From: an uncultured Kiloniellaceae bacterium
GTDB lineage: Bacteria; Pseudomonadota; Alphaproteobacteria; Kiloniellales; Kiloniellaceae
Direction: 5' to 3'
DNA length: 64,000 nt
Assembly (NCBI GenBank): GCA_947493695.1
Contig: CANLSF010000001.1
Coordinates: forward strand, 1,240,001 to 1,304,000
Both the position numbers and the translations under genes were made by a program. Numbering within the stretch: the stretch's first letter is position 1; the number at the start of each line of letters is the position of its first letter. The notes beneath the pieces were generated by a model. The model was not told the DNA's origin and did not search any database. It worked only from the letters and a program-made list of their open reading frames with translations. Positions 1 to 8,723 of this stretch are shown here, one piece after another.

Positions 1-772
1 AGGCCGCGAGCACCCCGGCCTGCCGCATGCCGCCCCCCAGCATCTTGCGGGCTCGAAGCGCCCGTTTGATGAAATCGTGCGGCCCGCAGAGGACAGATCC
101 GACCGGCGTTCCCAGACCTTTCGAGAGGCAGAGCGAGACCGTGTCGGCATTGCGGACCAGATGCGCGGGACTGCAGTCCGAGGCGACTGCGGCATTCATC
201 AGGCGCGCCCCGTCCATATGCACGCTCAGGCCTCGTTCATGGGCCATGGCGGCAATCGAGTCGATGTTGTCCTGATCCTGAACCCGGCCGCCGGAGGTGT
301 TTTCCAGGCAGACCAGGCGCGAGACTGCGTAGTGCGGATCGTCGGCCTTGATGGCCCCCTCAACTGCCTCGAGGCTCAGCCCGCCCCTGGCATCGGTGGG
401 CAGGCCGATGGGCGAGATGCTGCCCAGAACCGCCGCGCCGGCCGCTTCATCATGAAAGATGTGATAACTGTCACCGGCGATGTATTCCTCGCCGCGCTGA
501 CAATGGGTCATCAGGGCTACAAGATTGCTCTGGGTTCCACTCGGCAGGAACAGACCGGCTTCCTTGCCCAGAATCTCGGCGGCTTTGATCTGGAGGGCCT
601 CGACGGTGGGATCGTCTCCGTAGACGTCGTCACCAACCTCAGCCTCTACCATGGCCTGACGCATTGCCGTCGAGGGCACCGTGACCGTATCGCTGCGCAG
701 ATCGATCACCCGGCGCCGGTTGCTGCCGCGTGCCGTCTGCTGAGCTGCCTTCATGCCCTCATACATCGCCAT
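1..772 (-). CDS. ltaE: Low-specificity L-threonine aldolase, C-terminus cut by window edge
   Basis: PLP enzyme of the beta-eliminating lyase family that cleaves L-threonine or allo-threonine to glycine and acetaldehyde in the cytoplasm. Reading from the ATG at 772, 257 codons stay open to the window edge, so about a quarter of a ~340-residue enzyme is missing. Family signatures are visible: DLRSDTVTVPS (residues 24-34), ENTSGG (157-162), HMDGARLMNA (185-194) and the PLP-lysine segment SLCLSKGLGTPVGS (Lys ~218). A GAGGA ribosome-binding site lies 11 nt before the start; a second ATG two codons in is an alternative. It starts 22 bp after a hydroxylase-like gene on the same strand, so the two are probably co-transcribed. 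Identity is firm; real substrate preference is not readable. Confidence 0.93.
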   Translation of the reverse strand, partial: MAMYEGMKAAQQTARGSNRRRVIDLRSDTVTVPSTAMRQAMVEAEVGDDVYGDDPTVEALQIKAAEILGKEAGLFLPSGTQSNLVALMTHCQRGEEYIAGDSYHIFHDEAAGAAVLGSISPIGLPTDARGGLSLEAVEGAIKADDPHYAVSRLVCLENTSGGRVQDQDNIDSIAAMAHERGLSVHMDGARLMNAAVASDCSPAHLVRNADTVSLCLSKGLGTPVGSVLCGPHDFIKRALRARKMLGGGMRQAGVLAA

Positions 773-794
773 CTGCCGTTTTTTCCTCGTGAAT

Positions 795-1454
795 TCAAGT
801 AGGTAGGGCGGCGACCACGTGAACGCGGTGGCTTTCGCCGCCATTCAGCGCGGTATGATAGCCCCGCGTGTCGGTAAAATACACCGATCCGTCCGCCGGC
901 AGATGGGTCACGTGGTGATTGACGATGAAAAGCGCGCCCGGATTGGTGATGATGGGGATATGCAGACGGGGCTCCGGATCCCGATGCCAGGAGTTGCAGT
1001 TATAGGTGCCCTTGGACAAAACCCGCATCCGGCCAATGGGGAAGCGTTTGACCAGTTCCCGATGCAGATGCTCGAAGTAGGTGCCTTCGAAGGTGGGGAC
1101 GAACTCGCTGAAGGCATGCTCGTCCACGGTATCCTCGCGGGACACCTCTTCATAGCTCTCGTCGACGCGGGTGTAGAAGCGACCGGAGAGGTCGTTCGCC
1201 GTTTCCACCTCGGCCCCGGGCCGACGGGTCAGGGAGAAGGCGCCAAAGCCCTTATCCAGATCCCCCTTGAAGGCGGTGCGCTGAAGGGCCTGATCAAGTG
1301 CCTCACGCAGTTTTTGAATATCGAACTTAAGATCGAGTTTCTGAATGCCCGGACCGGGCAGAAAGCCGGCCACCGATTCAGTGTCCGGGCGCTGCGCCAG
1401 CCAGTCTTTCATCTGGGCGGCGTCCCGTTCAATGCTGTTGGCGCTGGTGGTCAT
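795..1454 (-). CDS. Aspartyl/asparaginyl beta-hydroxylase-like 2-oxoglutarate dioxygenase
   Basis: A 219-residue protein with the pattern of the Asp/Asn beta-hydroxylase family (Fe(II)/2-oxoglutarate). The segment NSWHRDPEPRLHIPIITNPG supplies the first metal His, the following Asp and the family Arg-x-His. About 45 residues later YHTALNGGESHRVHVV supplies the distal His and the Arg expected to bind 2-oxoglutarate. An upstream in-frame ATG at 1517 would add 21 residues, but the ATG at 1454 has GGAG 11 nt upstream and is preferred. It lies 22 bp before the threonine aldolase gene, which suggests that a beta-hydroxylated amino acid or peptide is handled by the pair. The family call is good; the substrate is unknown. 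Confidence 0.8.
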   Translation of the reverse strand: MTTSANSIERDAAQMKDWLAQRPDTESVAGFLPGPGIQKLDLKFDIQKLREALDQALQRTAFKGDLDKGFGAFSLTRRPGAEVETANDLSGRFYTRVDESYEEVSREDTVDEHAFSEFVPTFEGTYFEHLHRELVKRFPIGRMRVLSKGTYNCNSWHRDPEPRLHIPIITNPGALFIVNHHVTHLPADGSVYFTDTRGYHTALNGGESHRVHVVAALPT

Positions 1455-1570
1455 GGCGAGGGATCTCCGAGGGGCTGTAAACCCCCCGATTGATCCCCAT
1501 GCCGCCGGATATCGCAAGTCTGAAAAGCGACCCTCTTTTGTCCGCTACACGCAATCGAAACCGGGGGCTG

Positions 1571-3535
1571 TTAAGCCGCCCGGATATCCGCCAGGAACCT
1601 GTCCATCTGCTGATTCAGGACCTCGGACTGTTGCGATAACTCTCCTGCGGCGTCCAGCACCTGCTGGGCCGAACCGCCGGTTTCGCTGACGGCGCTTTGA
1701 ATCTGGGCGATGTTGTTGGAGACGTCCTGTGTGCCCGAGGCCGCTTCCTGAGCGTTGCGGGAAATCTCCTGCGTGGCATCGCTCTGCTGTTCGACGCCGG
1801 AGGCAATCGCAGACGCCGTCTCGCCAAGCTGACCGATCACTTCGCGGATTTCCTCGATGGCCTGCACGGAGTCCTCTGTTGCAGCCTGCATGCCTGAGAT
1901 CTGGCCGGAGATATCTTCCGTGGCCTTTGCGGTCTGGGTGGCCAGGTTCTTTACCTCACTGGCAACGACCGCAAAGCCCTTGCCCGCATCGCCGGCGCGG
2001 GCCGCTTCGATGGTCGCGTTAAGGGCAAGCAGGTTGGTCTGTTCTGCGATGTCGTTGATCAGATTGACCACGTCACCCACCTTCTGTGCCATGTCGGCCA
2101 GATTTTGGATTGTCTCGCGGGCCTGCTGTCCGGTTTCCTGCGCCTTGCTGGTGACTTCACGGGATCCTGCGACCTGCCGGTTGATTTCGCTGATTGAGCT
2201 GGAGAGCTCTTCCGAGGCAGCCGCCACAGTCTGAACGTTTGTAGAGGCTTGAGCCGTCGCGCTGGCCACGGCTGCGGATTGTTCACCGGCCTGATTGGCG
2301 GAGTTGCTCATGCTTTCCGCAGTGGCATGCATTTCCGTCGAGGCGCCGGCGATGGCATCGACCACCGATTTGATGCTGTTTTCCAGATCGTTTGCCAGTT
2401 TGATCTGAGCCTGCCGTTTTTCTTCCGCGGCTTTCTCTTGCAATTCGGCCTGTTCCGCCTCCAGACGAACGTTCTCCAGGGCGTTTTCCTTGAAGACCAG
2501 GACGGCATTCGACATATCGCCAATTTCGCTTGTGTAGCCCTGGCCGGGAACTTCAACTTCATTGTCTCCGTCCGCTAGATTCGTCATGGCCTGGGCCATG
2601 TGCTGCAGTGCTTTGCTGAGCGCCTGACCGATCGCATAACCGAAGAAGACCGTGATCAGCGTGACAATCGCGATGATGCCCATGACCGTGAGAAAGATAG
2701 TGTGTGTGGTGTTGGAGAGTTCCCGGGTTGCGCTGCCAAAGTCATTTTGAGCCTGCTCTTCCAGCTGCTTGAGCAGGGGTTCGGTTTCGGCGTAGAGCGC
2801 ACTGAGTTTCTTCCGTGCGGCCTTTTCGTCGAGAAGACGCTGAGAGACTTTTTCAAAGTCGATCAAATAGACCTGCAGCATGTCTTGCAGGTATTCCAGA
2901 TCGTCCTCGTCCTCGACCCGCTCGACAGCGAGCTCATCCATGCTCGTCAAACCGGTTTTAAGCCGATCGATGTATTTTGGATCGAGACGCAGGAAAAAAT
3001 CCTTCTCCGCGCGGCGTATCGATAGCAGCTTTGCTTCAAGAACGGAGTCCTCCATGGACAATACCAGTTCTTCGGCTTCATGGACGGCTTTGCGCAGGCG
3101 GCCGCGCAGGCCCTCATTCTGGTTCAGTCCAATCTCCTGACGAACCTTTACGACCTCCTCGAACTGCGTCACGTAGGCTTGGAAGGACTGTTTCATGCTC
3201 GCGGCAAGCTGCCGGTTCTCGTCGCTCTTCAGCAAAGCCTCGAGTCGATCGAAGTTTGGCAGGACTTTTTCAGCGGTTGCGGCGTGTCTCTCTGCGTATT
3301 TCATAGCCGAGCGGAGGAAAAAGTCCTTTTCCGACCGGCGTTCCTGCAGGAAGCCCACCTGAATACTATTGACGGTATCGACAACGCCCGTAGTTCGATC
3401 CTGTTCGCTCAGGAGGGAGCCTGAAATTCCTTGGTTATAGAAACTCGCCGCAGCAACAATGGCAAAGCCAATGAAGGCAACAATCGGAATCGCCATGACC
3501 TGCGATTTGATCTTAACGTGATTTAGCACCTTCAT
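1571..3535 (-). CDS. Methyl-accepting chemotaxis protein with HBM-type sensor domain
   Basis: A 654-residue inner-membrane chemoreceptor. Transmembrane segment 1 is at ~13-33 and segment 2 at ~280-302. The periplasmic part between them is helical and contains two related motifs, [10 protein letters not shown] (67-76) and [10 protein letters not shown] (174-183), typical of the helical bimodular (HBM) sensor domain. A HAMP linker follows (~303-355), then a coiled-coil signalling domain with the hairpin tip [20 protein letters not shown] that contacts CheA/CheW. No C-terminal CheR-docking pentapeptide is seen. An AGGAG site 6 nt upstream fixes the start. HBM receptors in other bacteria sense organic acids; the ligand here is unknown. 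It is a single-gene unit. Confidence 0.94.
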   Translation of the reverse strand: MKVLNHVKIKSQVMAIPIVAFIGFAIVAAASFYNQGISGSLLSEQDRTTGVVDTVNSIQVGFLQERRSEKDFFLRSAMKYAERHAATAEKVLPNFDRLEALLKSDENRQLAASMKQSFQAYVTQFEEVVKVRQEIGLNQNEGLRGRLRKAVHEAEELVLSMEDSVLEAKLLSIRRAEKDFFLRLDPKYIDRLKTGLTSMDELAVERVEDEDDLEYLQDMLQVYLIDFEKVSQRLLDEKAARKKLSALYAETEPLLKQLEEQAQNDFGSATRELSNTTHTIFLTVMGIIAIVTLITVFFGYAIGQALSKALQHMAQAMTNLADGDNEVEVPGQGYTSEIGDMSNAVLVFKENALENVRLEAEQAELQEKAAEEKRQAQIKLANDLENSIKSVVDAIAGASTEMHATAESMSNSANQAGEQSAAVASATAQASTNVQTVAAASEELSSSISEINRQVAGSREVTSKAQETGQQARETIQNLADMAQKVGDVVNLINDIAEQTNLLALNATIEAARAGDAGKGFAVVASEVKNLATQTAKATEDISGQISGMQAATEDSVQAIEEIREVIGQLGETASAIASGVEQQSDATQEISRNAQEAASGTQDVSNNIAQIQSAVSETGGSAQQVLDAAGELSQQSEVLNQQMDRFLADIRAA

Positions 3536-3702
3536 TGGTCACTCCTGATGCTTGGGGCGACACCCTGGGTGTTCAGGCGGTCGCGATAACCGCCCAACAA
3601 CCCTCTCAACGCCTGAAGCCTGTCGTTGGTTTCCTGGCCAATACGCGTGGTTCATGATGCCCGTACGAAACGGGCGCCATGCTACAGCGACGCCAGAGTC
3701 TC

Positions 3703-4086
3703 TTAGTTTGCGTCGCAGCGATTGAACTCTTGCTCACGCTTTTCATAGTCCATGCAGAAGTCGTCACTGCCGGACGGAGCCTGAATGGCCTGACCCTTCC
3801 ACATCGCGGTGATCACTTTCAGCTTGGTGATGTTGAGGCGGCGATTGCGGCAGGATTTGATCGCAGCCTTCTGGCAGGCTTCTGCACTGTCCGCTTTCTT
3901 GTATTTCACGCAGGACTGATTGCCGTTGCATTTTTTGTAGCTGGTCGCTTCTTCGCCCGGGCAGGCGGTGCGAGTGTAATGAACAGAGCATTCGGACGTC
4001 GCGGAAGCAGCGGCGACTTCTGTCGCTTGCGCAGGTGTCAGGCCAATCATGACCGTACCGATGGCTGCAAGTATTAGGCTTCTCAT
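3703..4086 (-). CDS. Small secreted cysteine-rich protein, function unknown
   Basis: A 127-residue protein with a clear signal peptide (MRSLILAAIGTVMIGLTPAQA) and eight cysteines in the mature part, an even number consistent with four disulfides in the periplasm. The remainder is basic and polar (KKCNGNQSCVKYKKAD). I do not recognise a family. It stands alone between the chemoreceptor and an AT-rich gap; the gap is on its upstream side and would hold its promoter. The coding assignment rests on the signal peptide, the Cys spacing and the open frame. Confidence 0.72.
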   Translation of the reverse strand: MRSLILAAIGTVMIGLTPAQATEVAAASATSECSVHYTRTACPGEEATSYKKCNGNQSCVKYKKADSAEACQKAAIKSCRNRRLNITKLKVITAMWKGQAIQAPSGSDDFCMDYEKREQEFNRCDAN

Positions 4087-4589
4087 TTAGGTATTTCCTT
4101 CAATTAAGGTCGTGTCGAAATCTATTTGGAAGTTCAGGAATTTGTTTTTTTAAGTAATTTATCTAATATTGATTTGTAACAATTAAAAAAAATATAAAAT
4201 ATAAATTAATTACTATAAGTTGATAGGGTTTTGTTTTTGATATGATTGCTATTAACAAATAATTTCGTTTAAAGGTATGTTTGAAGCACAAATTTTCTAT
4301 ACCAATGATTGTTTCAGCGGTCTAATTTTTATTGCAAAAAGACACTTTAATTTTGGGAAATTATTTAATTGGCGTAGTGGTTTGGCTGTTATCCAGGAAG
4401 CGGATGAATTGCTCAAGGCGCAGGAGGCAAACCACTTTGTTTACCTAGAGAGCCGAGCTCGTCTCGTTGAGATTGTTTATTTTCGTTAACTTGAAAATAC
4501 GAAATGAAGCGAATCAACCAGCGGTAACTTTGCGTTGAAGAGACCGGTGCTTGTGTGGCTTTGATCGGCGCACTACGGGACGAAACTGC
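4087..4589. other. AT-rich intergenic region
   Basis: About 500 bp with no confident gene. Positions ~4130-4400 are very AT-rich, with runs of T and A (for example near 4147 and 4184), against a GC-rich background on both sides. It separates the Cys-rich secreted protein from the last gene of the siderophore locus. It could hold the promoter of the secreted protein, or be a silenced/foreign DNA remnant. Confidence 0.5.
4277..4489 (+). CDS. Possible 70-residue orphan protein in AT-rich gap
   Basis: An open frame of 70 codons from an ATG at 4277. The product has no signal peptide and no recognised motif; the second half is helical and charged (IQEADELLKAQEANHF). An AAAGG stretch ends only one base before the ATG, too close to act well as a ribosome-binding site. 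Base use is far more AT-rich than neighbours. It may be a chance frame. Confidence 0.2.
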   Translation: MFEAQIFYTNDCFSGLIFIAKRHFNFGKLFNWRSGLAVIQEADELLKAQEANHFVYLESRARLVEIVYFR

Positions 4590-5867
4590 TTACGTGCAGT
4601 TTTTCGACGCAGTACCTGCGTAGGCAGGGTGGCTCTGAGGTATCTGCCGCATGCACCAGATCAGGCCGATCAGAGAGAGGGCCGTGGCAAAGGCGAAGAG
4701 CGGAGCATAGCCAAGCAGATCCGCCAGGGCGCCGCTGATCATCGAGGCAAGCATGTAGATGATCAACTGGGCGCAGGAGAGGATCGTAAAGTCGGTCGCG
4801 GGCTGGTTCCGCGAGCTGGCGCCCATGTAGAGGCTGTATAGACCGACCACCTCCATGTAACGGATCACCGTGTTGAAAAATGCCAGTCCGATCAGAACCG
4901 TCGCGGTGGTGGTTTGGCTCGCAGCAGCCAGCGCGAAACCGGCGAAGCAGAGCGTACGGGCGAAACCCAGCCCATAGAGGCAGGTAAAGAGGCCATACTT
5001 GCGGATGACGAAAGCGGCCAGCAGTGAGCCACCCAAGCCGACGGTAGCGGCGGAGGCGCCACTGGTCAGACCGACCAGGCTCAACGACAGGCCTTTGTCG
5101 ACCAGGAAGGGCTGTTCCATCGGCTTTACGAAACCCTCGCTGCAGCGATAGAGCAGGGCGAAAGCCAGGACCTGCAGAGAATCGGGGCGACGCAGAAACG
5201 CCATCAGGGAGGGCCGGTCCTTTGCGGCAATCTCGGACAGATCCTGCTTCTTCTTTTCCTCCATCAGGCAGATCGGTATGGCCGCGAGGCCTGCGAGACC
5301 GGCAATGGAGAGCATTGCCGCCTGCCAACCGAAGTTGTCGTAGAGGATCAGGGCGAAGGCGCTGCCGATCAGAACTCCCGCGGCGATGCTTCCGCCCTGG
5401 ATGGCGTTCCCGTAGGCCCGTTGTGCAGGGGTGAGAACCTCGACTGCGTAGCCATCGGTGGCGATATCCTGGGTCGAGGCGGCAAGCGCCACCAGGCAGG
5501 CAATCCCGAAGATGATATAGAAGTCTTCCAGCGGAGAGAGCTGGGACATGATCACGATCAAGCCGATGATCGTCGCTTGCATGGGCAGGATCCAGGAGCG
5601 CCTGCGGCCAAGGCGAGAGAGCTGATAGCGGTCGACGATGGGCGCCCAGAGAAACTTCAGAATCCAGGGGATGAGCAAAACCCCGATGGCCCCGATCATG
5701 GTGCGTGAGACGCCCTGTTCGCGAAAGATCGCGGGTAGTGCGGCGATGAAGAGGTAGATCGGAATCGCCTGTGCAATGTAGAGGCCGGTCAGAACGACCA
5801 GGACACGACCCGGCGGCATGCGCTTTTCTTCGCTGGCTACGGCAGGTGCGAGATTGAGGTCCGTCAT
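4590..5867 (-). CDS. MFS permease, RhtX/FptX-like siderophore uptake transporter
   Basis: A 425-residue major facilitator with about 12 hydrophobic segments. The AmpG/RhtX-type features are visible: an N-terminal helix pair ending in the WAPIVDR segment, the RLGRRRSW loop between helices 2 and 3, and the conserved STQDIATDGYAVE segment in helix 4. RhtX and FptX bring ferric siderophores across the inner membrane as single proteins, without an ABC system. Its place as last gene of an aerobactin-like operon, after the TonB receptor, supports that role here. The ATG at 5867 overlaps the upstream stop as ATGA and has AGGGACG upstream; an earlier in-frame ATG at 5903 lies inside the preceding gene and is less likely. 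AmpG-type muropeptide permease is the alternative and is disfavoured by context. Confidence 0.82.
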   Translation of the reverse strand: MTDLNLAPAVASEEKRMPPGRVLVVLTGLYIAQAIPIYLFIAALPAIFREQGVSRTMIGAIGVLLIPWILKFLWAPIVDRYQLSRLGRRRSWILPMQATIIGLIVIMSQLSPLEDFYIIFGIACLVALAASTQDIATDGYAVEVLTPAQRAYGNAIQGGSIAAGVLIGSAFALILYDNFGWQAAMLSIAGLAGLAAIPICLMEEKKKQDLSEIAAKDRPSLMAFLRRPDSLQVLAFALLYRCSEGFVKPMEQPFLVDKGLSLSLVGLTSGASAATVGLGGSLLAAFVIRKYGLFTCLYGLGFARTLCFAGFALAAASQTTTATVLIGLAFFNTVIRYMEVVGLYSLYMGASSRNQPATDFTILSCAQLIIYMLASMISGALADLLGYAPLFAFATALSLIGLIWCMRQIPQSHPAYAGTASKNCT

Positions 5868-6262
5868 GCTTCGTCCCTGGCCTGGTCGCGTGCCGTCAGC
5901 CAAGCCCTCAAAATCGGCAAGGCCTGATCTTCCCGCTGCACGCGCTGGGTCGGAAAGGGCATGGCGCGGATGAAGTTCTCGTCGTTCTCTTCCGGATCGA
6001 TCTGAGGGCGCACCCGCACGAGACCGATACAGACTTCTGTCAGGTGCGCCCGGCTCCGCTTGAACCAGAGGGCCTGTGCGCGCCGTGTTTCTTGGGTCAC
6101 CTCGCCACTCTCGATATCGATGATTGAGATCAGACCAAAGGGTGACAGGCGTTCTTCCAACATCGCGAGCACCTCCAGATAATCACGCTCGTCGTCCTCT
6201 GTGACGGCGCCCGTCAGACTCATCTTAAGGAATGGGTCTTCGCTGGTATCGAAGGTGAACAT
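5864..6262 (-). CDS. Conserved-looking protein of unknown function in siderophore operon
   Basis: A 132-residue soluble acidic protein with no signal peptide or membrane segment. The order of predicted strands and helices (FTFDTSEDPFLKMSLTGAVTEDDERDYLEVLAML, given here only as its start and end segments FTFDTSEDPF and YLEVLAML) loosely resembles SpoIIAA/STAS-like folds, but I see no diagnostic motif. It sits 27 bp after the TonB receptor and is coupled by an ATGA overlap to the RhtX-like permease. That makes it a likely member of the siderophore operon, perhaps acting in iron release or regulation. Function is not assigned. Confidence 0.65.
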   Translation of the reverse strand: MFTFDTSEDPFLKMSLTGAVTEDDERDYLEVLAMLEERLSPFGLISIIDIESGEVTQETRRAQALWFKRSRAHLTEVCIGLVRVRPQIDPEENDENFIRAMPFPTQRVQREDQALPILRAWLTARDQARDEA

Positions 6263-6289
6263 GTTTTGGCGTACCTGTTGTCTGCTGCT

Positions 6290-8440
6290 TCAGAAGGTCC
6301 GGCTATAGCGCAGCGAAACCACGCGCCCGAAGCCGTTGACCGGGCGGTTGCGCGACGCACTTGCGGTCGGGTTCTCATACTCGACATCCAGAATGTTCTC
6401 GATACCGAGGCTGAGTTTGCCGTCCAGCAGGGGGTAGTCGGCGGCCGCATTGAAGGTCAGGGCATTGTCGATCTTGACCTGCTGAACGCCGTCGTCCCGA
6501 TCGCGCGACCCGGTGTAGAGCGCTTCGAAGCGAAGGTTCAGGTCGAAGTCGGTGGCATAGGTGGCGTAACCCGTCAGGCGGATTGGCGGGCCGATGCGGT
6601 TGTTCGGCAGATAGGACTCCAGATCGCCGTCATCATCCTGATCGCGCTTGCCTTCACTCCAGGAAAAGACGCTGCCGAGGGTCAGCTGATCATCGATGTC
6701 GACCTCGCCCACGGCCTCAAAGCCATAGACGCGTTCTTTCTGCTGGGTGACCTCGTTGGTAGAGACATCGAAGGTCGTGCCCAGGTCGGACTCGCTGATG
6801 TAGGCGCTGATATTGCCCCGGAAAGATTCCCATTCGCCGCGCATACCGACTTCGTAGTTGTCGACCAGCTGGGCTTCCGGCGCGATGTCGGAGAAATCGA
6901 CAGGGCCAACGGCCCCTAGGCCCGCCCGGCGCGTGAAACCGCCCACATCAGGCAGGGAATAGCCCTGCGAAAACGCGCCGAAGACTTCAATCTCGTCGCT
7001 CAGATAAACAACAGCGCCGATGTTGAAGACCGTCTCGCTATAGGTCGACGAGCCGCCGATGACATCGACGGCGGGTAGGGTTGCGAAGCCGACGCTATAC
7101 TCGGGCCGAGTGAAGTCCTCGAGGTCGAGCTTGAAGCGCTCGTATCGTAAGCCGCCTCGCAGCTGCAGCCAGTCCACGGGTGCGACTTCGAGCTGGGCGA
7201 AGCCGGCGTAGCTGTCCTGCTCCATGGGTGCGATGGCTTCAACACCGTCCTGAAAATGCTGCGTGGTCTCATCATGTGTGTAATCGAAACCCCAGGTCAC
7301 GCTCAGGCTGTCGTAGATGCTGTCCAGCTTGGTATCGACGGTCGTGCGCAGGCCGAGCTGATCCGCAAGCAGGGTGGTCTGACCTTCGTCCGGGTCGATA
7401 TAAACCGCCGGATTGGCAACTGAAAGCCTGGCATCGGCAAAGCGTTTCTCGATGTCGTTCCGGAAGGCCTGGATCGAGAGGCTGCCAAGCACAAACTCCC
7501 TGTCGTCGAACTTCAGCGCCTGATAGTTGGAGTCCTCATAGACGCTCTTCGCATTGTAGGGGTCTGCAAAGTCAACACTTACCGGATCAGTGGAGTAGTC
7601 GGTGTAGTACTCGGGCCGCTGGTCGAAGCGGGTCAGCTCGGCAGTCAGTTCGATGCGTTTGCTGTCGTTGTCGAAATCCCGGCCCAGCTTGACCAGGCCG
7701 TTGTAGGAATCGCCGTTCGCGAAGGCACCCTGCCCAAGAAGCGGGTCATCGGGCAGACGGTCACCGTCGCCATCGAAGGTGTCGCGGGTCATCTCACCCG
7801 TAACGACCGCCAGATAATCGAAGAGGCTGTTGTCGCCTGAAAGCCGGAGTGAGCCTTCCGGTGCGAGCGAATCTTCGACGTCTGCCGTGAAAGCGCGCAA
7901 GCCTACGCTGACACCGATCGAGGGTTCGCCGTCCGTGGATTTCTTGGTGATGAAGTTGATAATGCCACCGGTGGCGCCGTTGCCGTAGATGCTGCTGGCA
8001 CCGTTGACCACCTCGATCCGTTCGATCTGATTGAGATCGATCAGCGAGATAATCCGGGACACGTTACGCAGCGGTGTATTGCGCGATACGCCATCGACCA
8101 GCACCTGCACTCCGCGTCCCCGGAAAGTCTCCGCCGAGCCTGAAACGGTCTGGTTGCTGGAGGAATAGCCGGGCACGAATTTCGACAGGATGTCGGCGGG
8201 ATCGCTGGAGATCGAGAGCTGCTGTTCGATCTGCTCACTGTCGATGATAACGACCGACCCCGGAATGGCGGAGACGGGACGCGGGGCGCGGGTCGCTGTG
8301 TTGATAACGGGCTCGAGTTCAACCTGGGGTGTGGTGTCGCTTGCCGGTACCTGATCTTGTGCAAAGCTGGCCTGCGAGCCTGCCGCTATACCCGCCGCCA
8401 ATGCGATAAGCGAAGTTCTGTATGTGAGGCCTATGGCCAT
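6290..8440 (-). CDS. TonB-dependent siderophore receptor
   Basis: A 716-residue outer-membrane receptor. A signal peptide (ending near SQASFAQ) is followed by a plug domain (~50-170) with the FRGRGVQVLVDGV and ASSIYGNGATGGIINF motifs. A long beta-barrel follows, ending in an aromatic C-terminal residue (LRYSRTF), as outer-membrane insertion requires. The ATG at 8440 has GGGGGA 8 nt upstream; an upstream ATG at 8476 has no such site. Position right after the iucD-like gene matches iutA in aerobactin operons, so uptake of the locally made ferric hydroxamate is the likely role. A Fur box lies ~115 bp upstream. Specificity for aerobactin versus a relative cannot be read. Confidence 0.92.
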   Translation of the reverse strand: MAIGLTYRTSLIALAAGIAAGSQASFAQDQVPASDTTPQVELEPVINTATRAPRPVSAIPGSVVIIDSEQIEQQLSISSDPADILSKFVPGYSSSNQTVSGSAETFRGRGVQVLVDGVSRNTPLRNVSRIISLIDLNQIERIEVVNGASSIYGNGATGGIINFITKKSTDGEPSIGVSVGLRAFTADVEDSLAPEGSLRLSGDNSLFDYLAVVTGEMTRDTFDGDGDRLPDDPLLGQGAFANGDSYNGLVKLGRDFDNDSKRIELTAELTRFDQRPEYYTDYSTDPVSVDFADPYNAKSVYEDSNYQALKFDDREFVLGSLSIQAFRNDIEKRFADARLSVANPAVYIDPDEGQTTLLADQLGLRTTVDTKLDSIYDSLSVTWGFDYTHDETTQHFQDGVEAIAPMEQDSYAGFAQLEVAPVDWLQLRGGLRYERFKLDLEDFTRPEYSVGFATLPAVDVIGGSSTYSETVFNIGAVVYLSDEIEVFGAFSQGYSLPDVGGFTRRAGLGAVGPVDFSDIAPEAQLVDNYEVGMRGEWESFRGNISAYISESDLGTTFDVSTNEVTQQKERVYGFEAVGEVDIDDQLTLGSVFSWSEGKRDQDDDGDLESYLPNNRIGPPIRLTGYATYATDFDLNLRFEALYTGSRDRDDGVQQVKIDNALTFNAAADYPLLDGKLSLGIENILDVEYENPTASASRNRPVNGFGRVVSLRYSRTF

Positions 8441-8551
8441 GTAATCCCCCAGTCTTTCCTCGTAAAGCGCCGACAAGTCGGCTGTCGCCTCGGAGCGGGT
8501 GAGCCGCGCCGTTACGCTGTAAATTCAATGACCGGGTGCTTATTCCAGATA

Positions 8552-8572
8552 TGCAACTAAGAATCAATCGCA
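8552..8572. promoter_or_regulatory. Fur box upstream of the siderophore receptor
   Basis: A 21-bp palindrome-like site with outer arms TGCAACT and ATCGCA around an AAGAATCA core. Its reverse complement differs at only two positions from the site at 14862-14882, upstream of the biosynthesis genes. Two near-identical copies in front of siderophore genes, with the TGCAA...TTGCA shape of alphaproteobacterial iron boxes, support Fur binding. It sits ~112 bp before the receptor start codon. Confidence 0.75.
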
Positions 8573-8723
8573 AATTTCAATTCAACCGTAAATACCTGCG
8601 GTTTCTGCGGGTTAGAATCCGACTGAATGGAACGAGAGCTCGTAGCCTGTGATGGTCTTAGGTGAGATTACGAGCTCTCAATCGTTGGCTTCAGATTGGC
8701 GGGCAAAGACAATAGGAGAAATC

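Noticed and set aside
77..802. Plus-strand frame of 241 codons at the left edge
   Set aside because: Antisense to the threonine aldolase, which is recognised by several family motifs on the other strand.
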